DNA of 64,000 bases from a bacterium D16-50 (GCA_003612485.1 RAZA01000001.1:372001-436000), one strand, 5' to 3'. Counted from the stretch's first letter, positions 22,870-33,304 are shown. The notes: generated by a model not told the origin, from the sequence alone. Numbers and translations are program-made.

Positions 22870-25242
22870 TCACTCCATCGCCCGCATCTGATCTATCAGA
22901 GATTGCTTTTTCTGCCTGCGAACCATCCAGACAGACAGGATCGCCTCCATGCCAAACAGCACAAGGAGGAACAGCCCCATTTGCAGGAACGGGAACTGAT
23001 ATGGGACAACTGTACCGGCAAAGGATTTTTTACTTACTTCCGCACAGACTGCTACGGAAAGCGGCAGCCCCAGAATCAGGACTGTAAGCGCCGCAAAAAA
23101 TGCATAGCACATCCCCTCAATGATATTCATCCGGCATAGCTGCTTCCCGGTCAGGCCAATGGAACGCAGAATACTGTTCTCCTTTTTTCTGGACATCTGG
23201 TTGGAAAGTGTCGTATTGATCAGATTGACGACACCAAACAGGAAGACCAGCCAGGAAAGAGCCTGCAGGCTGCCAAAAATAATGCTGCTCTGCATTTTCT
23301 CATATTCGATGTGCGCATCTATGGTATCCAGTCCAAGATTGCTGCGGCCGGATACAATCTCCTGCAGGCTGCTTTCCACAGACTCTGCTTTTTCCGGGTC
23401 GCTGGCAACGCTCCAGGAATAGTCAAAGCTTTCGATTTCGGGATGCAGGTCAAGAAACAGGCCTTCTGGCGCGAACAGGGCTGCGGAATCCATGGCAAGC
23501 GCGCCATGTCCGTTTGCTGCCTTCGCCGTGTCAAACAGTCCGGAAATGGTAACTGTCACGGTTTTCTGGCCCAGGGTCAGTTCCATGGCAGTGCCAACAT
23601 CCATATCAGCATGATGCTTCTGATAGTTTGTGCCCAGAAGGATACTGTGGGCATCCGCCGGCATGGCGCCGGATACCAGTGCCGCTTCCACATCCATACG
23701 GTTTGTGTCCGTCAGCATGTCGCACATACCGGCTTCGGCACTTTCAGGGGTCCCGAATTTTGCGTGCAGGGACCGGCGGGTGACCAGCACAGACCTCACC
23801 CCGTCTACAGAAAGAATTTCCTGTTTCAGTTCTTCATCCAGCGGATTGCCGGCAGCCATAACCTTTTCCTCCGGCTGCTCTGAGGACAGATATATCTTAT
23901 AATCCCCGTCCGGGAAAAACAGCCTTGCAGCCTGCTGGGGCGAGCGTGTCAGGACCATGGAAGATACCACCAGAAGAAGGATCCCGCCCAGGCTTAGGGA
24001 CACTGCAATACTCACTGACTTTTTACGGTCGCGTCCAAAATTTGCAAATCCCATGGATACGGGACTTAGTTTCCGGTGTTTCTTTCTGTTGTGTACCTTT
24101 TCCTGACCTGCGGAAAAACGCATTGCCTCCAGCGGTGAAATGTTGGCAGCTATTTTGACCGGTCTGTGAACCGAGACAGATACCATGACCCAACAGACCA
24201 CTGCGGTCAGAAGTACAGCTGCCCCATAATACCCCCCATGGAAACCTTTTGGAAACAGGAGCAGGCCGCCGCCCACGCCCAGCAGGATGCCGATCAGGAT
24301 CCCAATGACGCCCAGCCTCCGGCTCTCCTTTTTCACAATGCACCGGATCTGTTTCGGTGTTGCACCGATGGTACGGAGCTGTCCATAGCTTTGTATTTTG
24401 TCGTTCACAGAAATACGGAATATACTCTGGATGACTACATATCCGCCGGCAAGCACGAGGGCGGATATACCGAAAATGGTTACAAAGTCAATAGACTTTG
24501 AATTAGAAGCAAAATAATTGCTGTTCATCCCTACATGCGCAGAGCCAAACTGCGCAGCAATCTCCCGGCAGTGGGCAGCCATGGTTTCCTGGTCAAACTG
24601 CCTGTCATTTTTGAAATGCACATAGGCACGGTACCCGTAAGGCTCAAATCCGACCCACTGTGTTAAGGCCTCTTTAGAAACAGCAACGGCACATAGATTC
24701 GCTTCCTTTTCTCCCACATTAGACAGGATTCCGGTCACGGTATAGTCTCCATGAAAACTCTCGGTATCCAATCGAACCGTCTCACCAATTTTAGCATTCG
24801 AGCCGTAAGCGGAAAGAAAATATTCACTGACAGCGACTTCATTTGCCTGTGCCGGGAGTTCTCCTTTTACCAGCTCCATCTGGCTGCGGGCAATATACAC
24901 CATGTCACTGTCGCAGTACACATAGGAGGCATTGTATCCCTGCTTGGAATGCTCCTGCCCCAGTAAATAGTATTCACCCACGCGGGCAAACTCCGGCAGC
25001 TCCTTCAGAGCCGCAACCCCGGATTCATCCATGCCGTCAAAAACCGCTTCATAGGTATCAGCCACCTGATTACGCTGGATCTGTGCAACTGAGACGGATA
25101 TGACCGCTGACAGGCAAACCAGGAACGCCGCCAGAGCGACGGCGACCACCACCATCAGGTTCCGGCGTTTCTCGCTTGAGAGGCTGCGCTTCGCCAGTTT
25201 CTTCACAATGGCGCCGGTGTCATTTTCAAAAGGCCATGTCAT
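22870..25242 (-). CDS. FtsX-like ABC permease 4 of the tandem array
   Basis: A 790-residue two-module FtsX-like permease with eight predicted membrane helices and two large extracytoplasmic domains. It begins MTWPFENDTGAIVKKLAKRS. Module joints are YGQLRTIGATPKQI and NSILRSIGLTGKQL. ATG 25242 follows GGAGGTG; the GTG at 25251 is less likely. It is the last of four permeases behind one ATPase, 12 bp after permease 3. Its coding sequence looks visibly richer in G and C than permeases 1 and 3. The family is linked to resistance to, or sensing of, membrane-active peptides; the substrate is unknown. Confidence 0.92.
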   Translation of the reverse strand: MTWPFENDTGAIVKKLAKRSLSSEKRRNLMVVVAVALAAFLVCLSAVISVSVAQIQRNQVADTYEAVFDGMDESGVAALKELPEFARVGEYYLLGQEHSKQGYNASYVYCDSDMVYIARSQMELVKGELPAQANEVAVSEYFLSAYGSNAKIGETVRLDTESFHGDYTVTGILSNVGEKEANLCAVAVSKEALTQWVGFEPYGYRAYVHFKNDRQFDQETMAAHCREIAAQFGSAHVGMNSNYFASNSKSIDFVTIFGISALVLAGGYVVIQSIFRISVNDKIQSYGQLRTIGATPKQIRCIVKKESRRLGVIGILIGILLGVGGGLLLFPKGFHGGYYGAAVLLTAVVCWVMVSVSVHRPVKIAANISPLEAMRFSAGQEKVHNRKKHRKLSPVSMGFANFGRDRKKSVSIAVSLSLGGILLLVVSSMVLTRSPQQAARLFFPDGDYKIYLSSEQPEEKVMAAGNPLDEELKQEILSVDGVRSVLVTRRSLHAKFGTPESAEAGMCDMLTDTNRMDVEAALVSGAMPADAHSILLGTNYQKHHADMDVGTAMELTLGQKTVTVTISGLFDTAKAANGHGALAMDSAALFAPEGLFLDLHPEIESFDYSWSVASDPEKAESVESSLQEIVSGRSNLGLDTIDAHIEYEKMQSSIIFGSLQALSWLVFLFGVVNLINTTLSNQMSRKKENSILRSIGLTGKQLCRMNIIEGMCYAFFAALTVLILGLPLSVAVCAEVSKKSFAGTVVPYQFPFLQMGLFLLVLFGMEAILSVWMVRRQKKQSLIDQMRAME

Positions 25243-25254
25243 GTCCTCCACCTC

Positions 25255-27642
25255 CTATTCCGTCACACGGAGCTGCTCCACCACACTATCTTTTCTACAA
25301 TACAGGCCAGCCCATTTTGTAAGTGCTAATTGAAGCATAAAAACCAATAAAACATATAAGAGAACCGGTACAGCAGGGAAAGTGTAATTTACAAAGCTAA
25401 ATCCGGGCACGTTCCCCACAGCAGAGCAAATTGCTTTTCCAATTCCCAGACCGCAGATAAGGGAGGCGGCAAAACTGCCAAGCGTTTGAAATGCATTTTC
25501 AAAGCCTATCATATGATACAGCTGTCTGTTGCCTAAACCAACTGCCCGGAACAATCCCATTTCCTTCCTTCTGGAAATGATATTTGTCATACTGGTATTG
25601 ACCAGGTTGATGATACTGAACATAACAATAACCGCTAAGAGTGCATATGCCGCAATGGAAATTGTGCTGAAAACACTTTTATATTGCATTGTCATATCTT
25701 TTAATGTCTTCAGGCGCAAAGTATCGCTTGCCAAAACCATTGAATGTAATTCGCTCTCAATTTCAGCATGACTGTCTGTCTTTGTCCGAATCACAAACGC
25801 ACTGTTTGCATTATAGGGGACCATCCGTTTCATTTCACCCGCCGGAAGGATAAAGCTGGCAGCTCTGTCTCTGTCAAAAATAACAGCAGATACTGTATAA
25901 GTAAGGCTGCTTTGCGGAATATCTCCTGTCTGTGAAAAAGTGACGGTATCGCCTACATCATAGTCCTTATGCAGATATTCCAATTCCGGGCTTCCCATGT
26001 TAATGATAAGGGAGTTTTCCCCTGTATGGTCACAATCCGGCAGCTCCCCTGCCATTACTCTGTCCTTTAATTCTTTATAATCTTCTCTATTCATACTCCG
26101 GATTGCTGTTTCCATTCCATCTATCCTGACACATATTTCCTGCTGGCGGATGATTTCATCTACCCCTTCAATCGACAAAATATGGCTTTCCAATTCATCT
26201 GTCAGAAGATTGTCTTCCTGCAGCTGCGTAAGGGAAAACGTAGGCGTGACCAGCGCCCGGTTCAGTTCTACCACATAGCTTCCCTCATAAGGAAAGCTCT
26301 GCTTTGCCCTTTGTTCAGGATCAAGGGAAGTCAGCAGGGAAGAAATGCCTACAAACAGCATTCCGCTCAAGACCAGCGAAGCAAAGGTCAATATGCTTTT
26401 CTTCCTGTTACGGGACAGGTTCATTGCTGCAAGTGAAAACGGTGTAAGACGTTTCCCACTCTTCTTCCTCTTTTTTGTTCCACTATAACCGCTATAACGG
26501 AATGCTTCCACAGGCGAAACTGACATGGCAATCCTCGCCGGTTTCAAAATAGACAGCCTTACACAGACAAATACAACGATTCCTGACAAAAACGAAGTTA
26601 TAATATCAGGAAACAGCAAAAAAGCGCTCCGGTCTATCAGAAAGGACAGCATTCCACCTGCAATACACCCAAATGGAATAAAATGAAGTGCAAGATAATT
26701 TCCCTCCCTTGAAATAATCTGTTTGATCTGCTTCTTTGTAGTGCCAATTGTGCGCAGTTGTCCAAAGGAAGTTACATTATTTATCACGGAAATATAAAAT
26801 ATATTGTAGACGACCAGGGAACATACACCAATTAGGACCAGCCCAACGAGTAAAACCGTCAGTACCGTCTCTTTTGACATGTTATTACTGTCGATGTATA
26901 AATTATTTACCTGAATATTGTCTGCAGATATTCCGCAGTCCAGACCAATCGTCCGTACCAGGTCTTTCAGTTCCTGATTTGTATATTTGGCAGTATCACG
27001 GACAGAAATCATTGCTGCTGCAGGCCCGGCAGAAAGGGCAGGGTTTTCCCGCACAAAATCCTGTGAGACAATCGCGTTATACGCAACCCTGTCTCTGTCA
27101 TTCTCAGCGGTTGTCTGAATAAAACCTGTAATCCGGAAATCGTTTGTTTCTAACTGGCGGCTTTCCTGATTGCGGTAATGAAGGGATATTGTGTCACCAA
27201 TCCCCGCTTTCAGGTTCAGGGTTTCTATATATCCCTTTTCCACAAGCAGTTCATCCGCCGCCTGGGGCATACATCCTTCCACCAGTGTGATGTTGGAGAG
27301 CTGCATAGTTGTTTCATCAGAACATACCATACCCATTGTGATGCCGTTCTTCTGCTCTGTCATACCGACAGACTGGTATATGCCCATATTTTGGATACGG
27401 GAATCTTCTTTCAGCAAAGAGATATTCTCCTTTGAAAGGTTCTGGAAAATCCCCTGATATGCAGTCGATGCCGCATATTCATTTGTAATGTTAAAAGCAT
27501 AAGAAGAAACAAATGCCATAATGGCCGCAGCCATAAAGATAATGATCCCAATCAGACGGTTCCTGAAACGGTTCTGTCCAATACGGGCATTTGATAACCT
27601 GCGGGTAACGGCACTGGTGTCATTTTCAAAAGGCCATGTCAT
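25255..27642 (-). CDS. FtsX-like ABC permease 3 of the tandem array
   Basis: A 795-residue permease with the same two-module, eight-helix plan. The N-terminus is MTWPFENDTSAVTRRLSNAR. Joints are FGQLRTIGTTKKQI and MGLFRAVGLGNRQL. The extracytoplasmic domains (about 55-265 and 445-660) are diverged from those of its neighbours. It lies 44 bp after permease 2 and 12 bp before permease 4. The single ATPase upstream presumably energises all four permeases, possibly as alternative pairs. Confidence 0.92.
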   Translation of the reverse strand: MTWPFENDTSAVTRRLSNARIGQNRFRNRLIGIIIFMAAAIMAFVSSYAFNITNEYAASTAYQGIFQNLSKENISLLKEDSRIQNMGIYQSVGMTEQKNGITMGMVCSDETTMQLSNITLVEGCMPQAADELLVEKGYIETLNLKAGIGDTISLHYRNQESRQLETNDFRITGFIQTTAENDRDRVAYNAIVSQDFVRENPALSAGPAAAMISVRDTAKYTNQELKDLVRTIGLDCGISADNIQVNNLYIDSNNMSKETVLTVLLVGLVLIGVCSLVVYNIFYISVINNVTSFGQLRTIGTTKKQIKQIISREGNYLALHFIPFGCIAGGMLSFLIDRSAFLLFPDIITSFLSGIVVFVCVRLSILKPARIAMSVSPVEAFRYSGYSGTKKRKKSGKRLTPFSLAAMNLSRNRKKSILTFASLVLSGMLFVGISSLLTSLDPEQRAKQSFPYEGSYVVELNRALVTPTFSLTQLQEDNLLTDELESHILSIEGVDEIIRQQEICVRIDGMETAIRSMNREDYKELKDRVMAGELPDCDHTGENSLIINMGSPELEYLHKDYDVGDTVTFSQTGDIPQSSLTYTVSAVIFDRDRAASFILPAGEMKRMVPYNANSAFVIRTKTDSHAEIESELHSMVLASDTLRLKTLKDMTMQYKSVFSTISIAAYALLAVIVMFSIINLVNTSMTNIISRRKEMGLFRAVGLGNRQLYHMIGFENAFQTLGSFAASLICGLGIGKAICSAVGNVPGFSFVNYTFPAVPVLLYVLLVFMLQLALTKWAGLYCRKDSVVEQLRVTE

Positions 27643-27686
27643 AATCTATCATCTCCTTACTCCATATTTCTCATTTTCAAAAATAT

Positions 27687-30062
27687 CTATGATAATTCCC
27701 GTATCTGGTCTACCAAAGATCGCTTTTTTATCTGCCGGATCGACAAATATGAGAAAAGCATCTGAACGGCAAGCATCAACAGAAAAAAGCTGAACATTTC
27801 AAGCGCCGGAAAATGATAGCTTACTTTTCCAAAAAGGCTCATTGCGCTAAAGACCGTACAAAGGAGATGCCCCATAAGGGTTCCAAACGACACGGAAATA
27901 AGCAGTACCCAAAATGTATAAAACAACCCCTCGGTCAAAAGCATTTTGGAAAGCTGTCTACTGCTCAGGCCAACCGCCTGCAAAACGCCCAGTTCCCGCT
28001 TCCGGGTCAAAATATTTGTTATAAGGGTGTTCAGCAGGTTGATAATACCAAAAACCCCTATGAACATAACGAAAACATAGACCGGGATACGGTAATTTAA
28101 CAGTTTGTCCCTATATGCCCCGACCCACTCGTCTAATGTGCTGACATAGAGACGGGAAGCCCGCGGTATTATTTTTTGGATCTCATCTTTTACTGCCTCC
28201 CATTTATTGTCGTCTGTATCTACGATGAATTGATAGTTGAGATTCTCCGCTGGCACAATTTCTGACAGCATTTCCAAAGGAATAAACAGGGTATCATATC
28301 CGCCGTATGGGATATCCGCATCCACAATTCCCATCACTTTTACTTTCCTTGTCTGGCCTCCGGCTTCAATCTGAAGCTCGTCCCCAACAGACACATCCCA
28401 GCCGAATGTTTCTTCCCAATGCGGGCCGTTTTCAATGAGAATGCCATTGTTATTAAGAAGCTCCTGCAAATCTGCCGTACCTTCAACCAGATATTGTTCC
28501 AGCATTTTCCCGGAATCCGGGGTAAAGCCTTCCGAAACAACCGGTTCACGGTCTCCCGTTGGCATATGGAGATCCAGGACCGTTCCCTGATATGTTTTTA
28601 CTTCTTCCACGCCGTCTATGCCCCGGATTGATTCCATGAAATCTTCCGTAAGGAGGCCTAATTTTTGAAGCTCCAAATATTGTTCGCTGTCATGTGCCTG
28701 CGGCCCGTAATCGCCTAATTCAAGACGGATTTCCCCATAAGGAAAACTTCTGCGCGCCATCGCCAAGGGGTCAATCGAATTAAAATATGCAGAGCTTGAC
28801 ATAAGCAGGACACCGCATACGCCTAATGATAAAACCGTTAAAGCTGTTTTCTTTTTGTTTCTTGCGAAATTAAGAAAAGCTAAATTTTTCGCTGATAAGG
28901 AACGGTGCAGCGATTTTGTCTGCCTGAATGCCACATCGTTATGGTCAGCCGCATAACGAACTGCTTCAATCGGGGTAACACGGGCTGCAGTCCTGGCTGG
29001 TTTAATTACAGCAACCATAACGCATAGATACATGAATAACGCTGTGATGGCGGCTATCGCGAATACCATCAGGGTGTTCCAACCGTCGGGAACAAGAATA
29101 TATCCTGCTGCTGCACCAGCTAATATTCCAATCGGTATCCCTATTACAGAAAGGGAAAAGCCCTCCCGGAAAACAATCCGTTTCATCTGTCTGCCTGTTA
29201 TTCCAATCGTCCGCAGCTTTCCGTATTCATTTGTTTTTCTGGTTATGGACACATAAAACAAACTATAAATAACAAGGGTACATAGCAGGGCAACAATAAG
29301 GCTGATGAATGCGATTATGGCCACATATTGGCTGCCCCGCTGCTCAATCAGGGAAAAATAATAGGTTGAAAACTGCATTTTCTCCGGCCGTATCCCCAGT
29401 TCGCCGCACAATGCCGATAATTCTGCCTGTATCGCCGATTTCGACCAGCCGTCAGACCCATTCAGCCGGACATAGGCGGAATAAGCCGGCGCACCGGCCT
29501 TATTTTCAATATAGGGCTGCGATACATATACAGAATAATTTGAATCTTCCACAGGCAAAATGCCGCATAAAATGTATTCTTTTTCCCCGTCCCCTAAATC
29601 CAGCGACACCGTATCACCTACGGACTTAGATAATCCGGCCCTGTTAAGAAATGCCTTTGTGACAGCAATTTCATTTATAGATTCCGGTAATGTCCCCTCC
29701 AAATCGGGATATTTTGCTAATTTCATCAGTGTCTCATCCATGGAACGGACGGTTAATTTATAATCTCCATAGGAAACCAAACCCAATAAGTTGCTCACGC
29801 CGACCTGCACCCTGTCATCATCTGCCAATTTTGTGACCATGTCATTGTCAACTTCATCAATGACTGCCTGATAGCGCCCCGCCGCATCATTTAATGATGC
29901 ACGCTGGGACGCAAAAAAGTACAGGGTAGTTGCCATGACCAGGCAGGCAGCTAATGCAATCGTTATGATAATGAGTATGTTCCTGCTTTTATCTGTTTTT
30001 AAATTCCGTTTTGCCAGCTTTTTTATAACGGCGCCGGTGTCATTTTCAAAAGGCCATGTCAT
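27687..30062 (-). CDS. FtsX-like ABC permease 2 of the tandem array
   Basis: A 791-residue permease starting MTWPFENDTGAVIKKLAKRN. Eight helices are expected, the first at about 30-50 (ILIIITIALAACLVMATTLY). Joints are YGKLRTIGITGRQM and LGVLQAVGLSSRQL. Two extracytoplasmic domains fill about 51-255 and 430-665. It lies 19 bp after permease 1, so the operon is tight. Its N-terminal stretch is most like permease 4 (GA-xxKKLAKR), suggesting the two are closer relatives. Confidence 0.92.
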   Translation of the reverse strand: MTWPFENDTGAVIKKLAKRNLKTDKSRNILIIITIALAACLVMATTLYFFASQRASLNDAAGRYQAVIDEVDNDMVTKLADDDRVQVGVSNLLGLVSYGDYKLTVRSMDETLMKLAKYPDLEGTLPESINEIAVTKAFLNRAGLSKSVGDTVSLDLGDGEKEYILCGILPVEDSNYSVYVSQPYIENKAGAPAYSAYVRLNGSDGWSKSAIQAELSALCGELGIRPEKMQFSTYYFSLIEQRGSQYVAIIAFISLIVALLCTLVIYSLFYVSITRKTNEYGKLRTIGITGRQMKRIVFREGFSLSVIGIPIGILAGAAAGYILVPDGWNTLMVFAIAAITALFMYLCVMVAVIKPARTAARVTPIEAVRYAADHNDVAFRQTKSLHRSLSAKNLAFLNFARNKKKTALTVLSLGVCGVLLMSSSAYFNSIDPLAMARRSFPYGEIRLELGDYGPQAHDSEQYLELQKLGLLTEDFMESIRGIDGVEEVKTYQGTVLDLHMPTGDREPVVSEGFTPDSGKMLEQYLVEGTADLQELLNNNGILIENGPHWEETFGWDVSVGDELQIEAGGQTRKVKVMGIVDADIPYGGYDTLFIPLEMLSEIVPAENLNYQFIVDTDDNKWEAVKDEIQKIIPRASRLYVSTLDEWVGAYRDKLLNYRIPVYVFVMFIGVFGIINLLNTLITNILTRKRELGVLQAVGLSSRQLSKMLLTEGLFYTFWVLLISVSFGTLMGHLLCTVFSAMSLFGKVSYHFPALEMFSFFLLMLAVQMLFSYLSIRQIKKRSLVDQIRELS

Positions 30063-30081
30063 GGTCTGCCACCTCCTTCTA

Positions 30082-32469
30082 TTATCGCAGAGCTTCCATC
30101 ATGGATGACTTGCTTTGCTGCTTTAAGGCCCCTGTTGTAATCAGCACACTACATAAAATAATAATCGCACAGTTCAAGATTGTAATACCAAATGGAAATT
30201 GATAATTCAAATAGTTCATTAGGCTGTTTTTCAAAAATGAGCAAAGAACATATCCAATTCCTCCACCAATTATCACAGATAATACAAGTCCCATGCCGAC
30301 TACGATCAGTCCCTCTTTATGGACCATCACGGATAATTGTTTTTGGGACATTCCCACGGAACGCATGAGAGAAAATTCCCTGCGCCTTACGATAATTCCC
30401 GTCAAAGTTGTATTCAACAAATTCATCACAGAAAAACAGCCAATTAAGACAATGGTTATCGCAAGGGCTAACTGTGTCCCCTGCAGGAAGTTTTCATTCT
30501 GGGCAATCGCAGCAGAAAGTGAATCCACACTCAGTCGTGGATTATCTGATACAATCTGGTCTATTTCATTTTCTGCCTGCTGTTCAAAAGAATCCTCTAC
30601 ACGAATCACATACTGATATGTTAGATTGCTGTGTGCGATTTTTTGCATGGAATCAACCGGCAATAACAGCATATCTATTTTATCGCCATTATTTCCAATT
30701 TTACTTTCGTCAAGGACTGCCGCAATCTCAAATTCCAGGTTCTCCGTATGCTGCCCATCAAAAATCTTCAGCGTTACAGACGAGCCGACTTTTGGATGAA
30801 TGCCAAAATACTTCTCAAAGTCACCCGGCCTGCCAATCACCATCTGATCCTCAGATGCCATTTGCCCATAATCTGATAGGTTTCCATTTAAGAGACAGCT
30901 TTGCAGCAAAGCCATATCTGCTTTCTCAAATCCTACAATTTCAGCATCTGATTCCAGGGCCTGCAGATCATAGGAAACTGGGAGGTGCTGATCGTTCATG
31001 ATCTTTTGCACACCTGATAATTGCGAGAGTTCTTTTTCCACTTCCTCCGTAAAAGGGCTTGAACCCTGCAAAATCTCCAAAGGATTTTCCATCAGCTCCT
31101 GATTCGAGATCTTTAAAACGAACTGTCCTCTTGCAAATCCGGATAAAGACATATCTTCTGCATTGATAGAAGAAAGGACAGAGGATAAACCTAACAGCAG
31201 GACGCCAGTCAGGACAAGGGAGGCGGCTGTCAGTATATTCTTTTTCTTATAACGCAAAACCTGGTTGACTGCCAAAGACCCCGGCGTTAGCTTGTGCTGC
31301 CTATGTTTACCTTTCGGTTGATTATTTTGTTCATAGCGGGAAGCCTCTATAGGTGAAACGGCCGCGGCTATCTTAGCAGGCTTTTTGATGGACAGGCGTA
31401 CAGTGGCATAGGTCAACGCAACAACAACCGGGCATATCCATAGCACATTCCATAACCCAAATCCATGTGGAATTAAAAGATAAGCCACTGCAATTCCCGC
31501 AATCAGTCCAATAGGAATTGCAGGCAGCATCAGCAAAGTCCCCTCTCTGAGAACAAGCCTTTGAATCTGTTTTGCTGTCATACCTATTGTGCGGAGCTGT
31601 CCATATTGTTTAATGGAATTGATAATGGAAATATAAAAAATGTTGTATATAACCAAAACACCAGCGATCACGATAACAACCAGCCCGGCAACAGCCGCCA
31701 GAACCATCAATGCCGAAGGCTGGCTAAGGTTCAGATACGCTTCATTATAAGAAGGAGCCGCCTTACAGCCTGCATCAGCCGCTATCTCTGATATTAAGTT
31801 TTTTACATCCCCAGAGCCCGCATCTAAATTTACACGGAGCATTACTGCCGGTGAAAAGTTATCCCATCCATCCATTTCTAAGAAGTATTCTTCAGAAACC
31901 ATAGCCGCATATAAGGAACGGTCAGTGCCTTTCGCCCCTGTTTTCAGGTATCCTGTTATAAGAAAGGATTTTTCTTCGCCGTTGTTTGGGTCTGGCAATC
32001 GAATGGTATCTCCAATTTTAGCATTTATCTTCTGCCGGATTAAGTATTCCTGTTCAATCAGTATTTCATTCTCTTTCTCTGGCATTTTCCCCTGGTCAAC
32101 AGACAGCCCATTTAATGTAAGTGCATCATTGTTGGAATACGAAATATTAAGGCGGTCATTTCCAGATTTCACACTGCCAATGGAAGCTATCAATCCGCAT
32201 AAATCCACCCGCACATCATCAGACAATTTTTGGTATGGTTCTTTTTCTATGCCGGAAATAAGCGCATGATAGGACCCTGTTATATGATTGCCTCCATTTT
32301 GGTTCACTGTGATAATTCCAGAAACCAGAAGCAATACGGATGCCATCAAAAATGTTGCCAATGAAATTGCAGTAACCGTAAAAATTTTCTTCAAACGCTC
32401 TTTCTTTAATTGAGCAGTCGCTAATTTTTTAATGATAGCGCTGGTATCATTCTCAAAAGGCCATGTCAT
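30082..32469 (-). CDS. FtsX-like ABC permease 1 of the tandem array
   Basis: A 795-residue permease starting MTWPFENDTSAIIKKLATAQ. Helices are near 30-55, 255-285, 305-330, 345-365, 415-440, 665-690, 715-740 and 755-780. Joints are YGQLRTIGMTAKQI and FSLMRSVGMSQKQL. It is the first permease after the ATPase (14-bp gap). The first ~27 bases of all four permease genes are nearly identical at DNA level, while the rest has diverged. The substrate is unknown. Confidence 0.92.
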   Translation of the reverse strand: MTWPFENDTSAIIKKLATAQLKKERLKKIFTVTAISLATFLMASVLLLVSGIITVNQNGGNHITGSYHALISGIEKEPYQKLSDDVRVDLCGLIASIGSVKSGNDRLNISYSNNDALTLNGLSVDQGKMPEKENEILIEQEYLIRQKINAKIGDTIRLPDPNNGEEKSFLITGYLKTGAKGTDRSLYAAMVSEEYFLEMDGWDNFSPAVMLRVNLDAGSGDVKNLISEIAADAGCKAAPSYNEAYLNLSQPSALMVLAAVAGLVVIVIAGVLVIYNIFYISIINSIKQYGQLRTIGMTAKQIQRLVLREGTLLMLPAIPIGLIAGIAVAYLLIPHGFGLWNVLWICPVVVALTYATVRLSIKKPAKIAAAVSPIEASRYEQNNQPKGKHRQHKLTPGSLAVNQVLRYKKKNILTAASLVLTGVLLLGLSSVLSSINAEDMSLSGFARGQFVLKISNQELMENPLEILQGSSPFTEEVEKELSQLSGVQKIMNDQHLPVSYDLQALESDAEIVGFEKADMALLQSCLLNGNLSDYGQMASEDQMVIGRPGDFEKYFGIHPKVGSSVTLKIFDGQHTENLEFEIAAVLDESKIGNNGDKIDMLLLPVDSMQKIAHSNLTYQYVIRVEDSFEQQAENEIDQIVSDNPRLSVDSLSAAIAQNENFLQGTQLALAITIVLIGCFSVMNLLNTTLTGIIVRRREFSLMRSVGMSQKQLSVMVHKEGLIVVGMGLVLSVIIGGGIGYVLCSFLKNSLMNYLNYQFPFGITILNCAIIILCSVLITTGALKQQSKSSMMEALR

Positions 32470-32483
32470 GATCTGCCACCCCC

Positions 32484-33149
32484 CTACTCCACAATCCTGC
32501 CGTCCTCAATCCTTACGATCCGGTCAGCAAGCTGGGCAATCTCGTTGTTGTGGGTAATCATGACAATGGTCTGGTTAAACTCCATGCTGGTACGCTTTAA
32601 AAGCCCCAGTACATCGGCGCTGGTCTTGGAATCCAAATTTCCGGTGGGCTCATCGGCCAGGATGATGGCCGGTTTGGTGATCAGGGCGCGGGCGATGGCA
32701 ACACGCTGCTGCTGTCCGCCGGAAAGGTTATTCGGCATATTCTGCAGTTTATCTTCCAACGCCAGCATCCTCACAATGTCGTCCATGAACTTCTTGTCTG
32801 CCACATCTCCGTCCAGCTCCACAGGCAGGACAATGTTCTCATACACATTCAGGATCGGGACAAGGTTATAGTTCTGGAAGATAAAGCCGATGTTGCGGCG
32901 GCGGAAGATGGTCAGCTCCTCGTCATTCTTTTTGGCCAGCTCATCCCCACGGACAATCACATTGCCGGACGTGGGCGTATCCAGCCCGCCCATCATGTTA
33001 AGCAGGGTGGATTTACCGCTGCCGGACGTTCCGACGATTGCCACAAATTCACCCTGTTCTACTGACAGGCTGACGCCATCCAGGGCACGGGTGATGTTGG
33101 GTTCACTGCCATAATACTTTTTCAGGTCGATTGTTTGTAATACATTCAT
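32484..33149 (-). CDS. ABC transporter ATP-binding protein for the permease array
   Basis: A 221-residue MacB/LolD-type ATPase. Walker A is GTSGSGKST, Q-loop FIFQNYNLVPIL, signature LSGGQQQR, Walker B IILADEPTGNLD and H-loop MITHN. ATG 33149 has AAGGAG nine bases upstream. It is the only ATPase in the operon of four permeases, so it should serve all of them. Its promoter region contains the 11-bp-period operator shared with the two-component operon upstream. Confidence 0.93.
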   Translation of the reverse strand: MNVLQTIDLKKYYGSEPNITRALDGVSLSVEQGEFVAIVGTSGSGKSTLLNMMGGLDTPTSGNVIVRGDELAKKNDEELTIFRRRNIGFIFQNYNLVPILNVYENIVLPVELDGDVADKKFMDDIVRMLALEDKLQNMPNNLSGGQQQRVAIARALITKPAIILADEPTGNLDSKTSADVLGLLKRTSMEFNQTIVMITHNNEIAQLADRIVRIEDGRIVE

Positions 33150-33195
33150 AATCAAATGCTCCTTTTCTTAATTGATAAAGACATAATAAAGGTCA

Positions 33196-33262
33196 AATGT
33201 CACAGAAATGTCCGAAGTGGCATAAAAAATACGGCTGAAATGTTACAAGAATCGGACATTTC
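33196..33262 (-). promoter_or_regulatory. OmpR-type operator/promoter of the ABC operon
   Basis: AATGTCAC (33196-33203) and AATGTCCG (33207-33214) start 11 bp apart. A third half-site AATGTTAC is at 33239-33246. GAAATGTCCGA (33205-33215) is mirrored by TCGGACATTTC (33252-33262). Read toward the ATPase gene, the repeats are followed by TTTATTATGTC, a plausible -10 region. The same layout precedes the regulator (35272-35290) and the receiver-only gene (4683-4758). Confidence 0.7.
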
Positions 33263-33304
33263 AACCGAAAACCTGCCACTGGCAGCTTTGTCGGCACACT
33301 ATTG

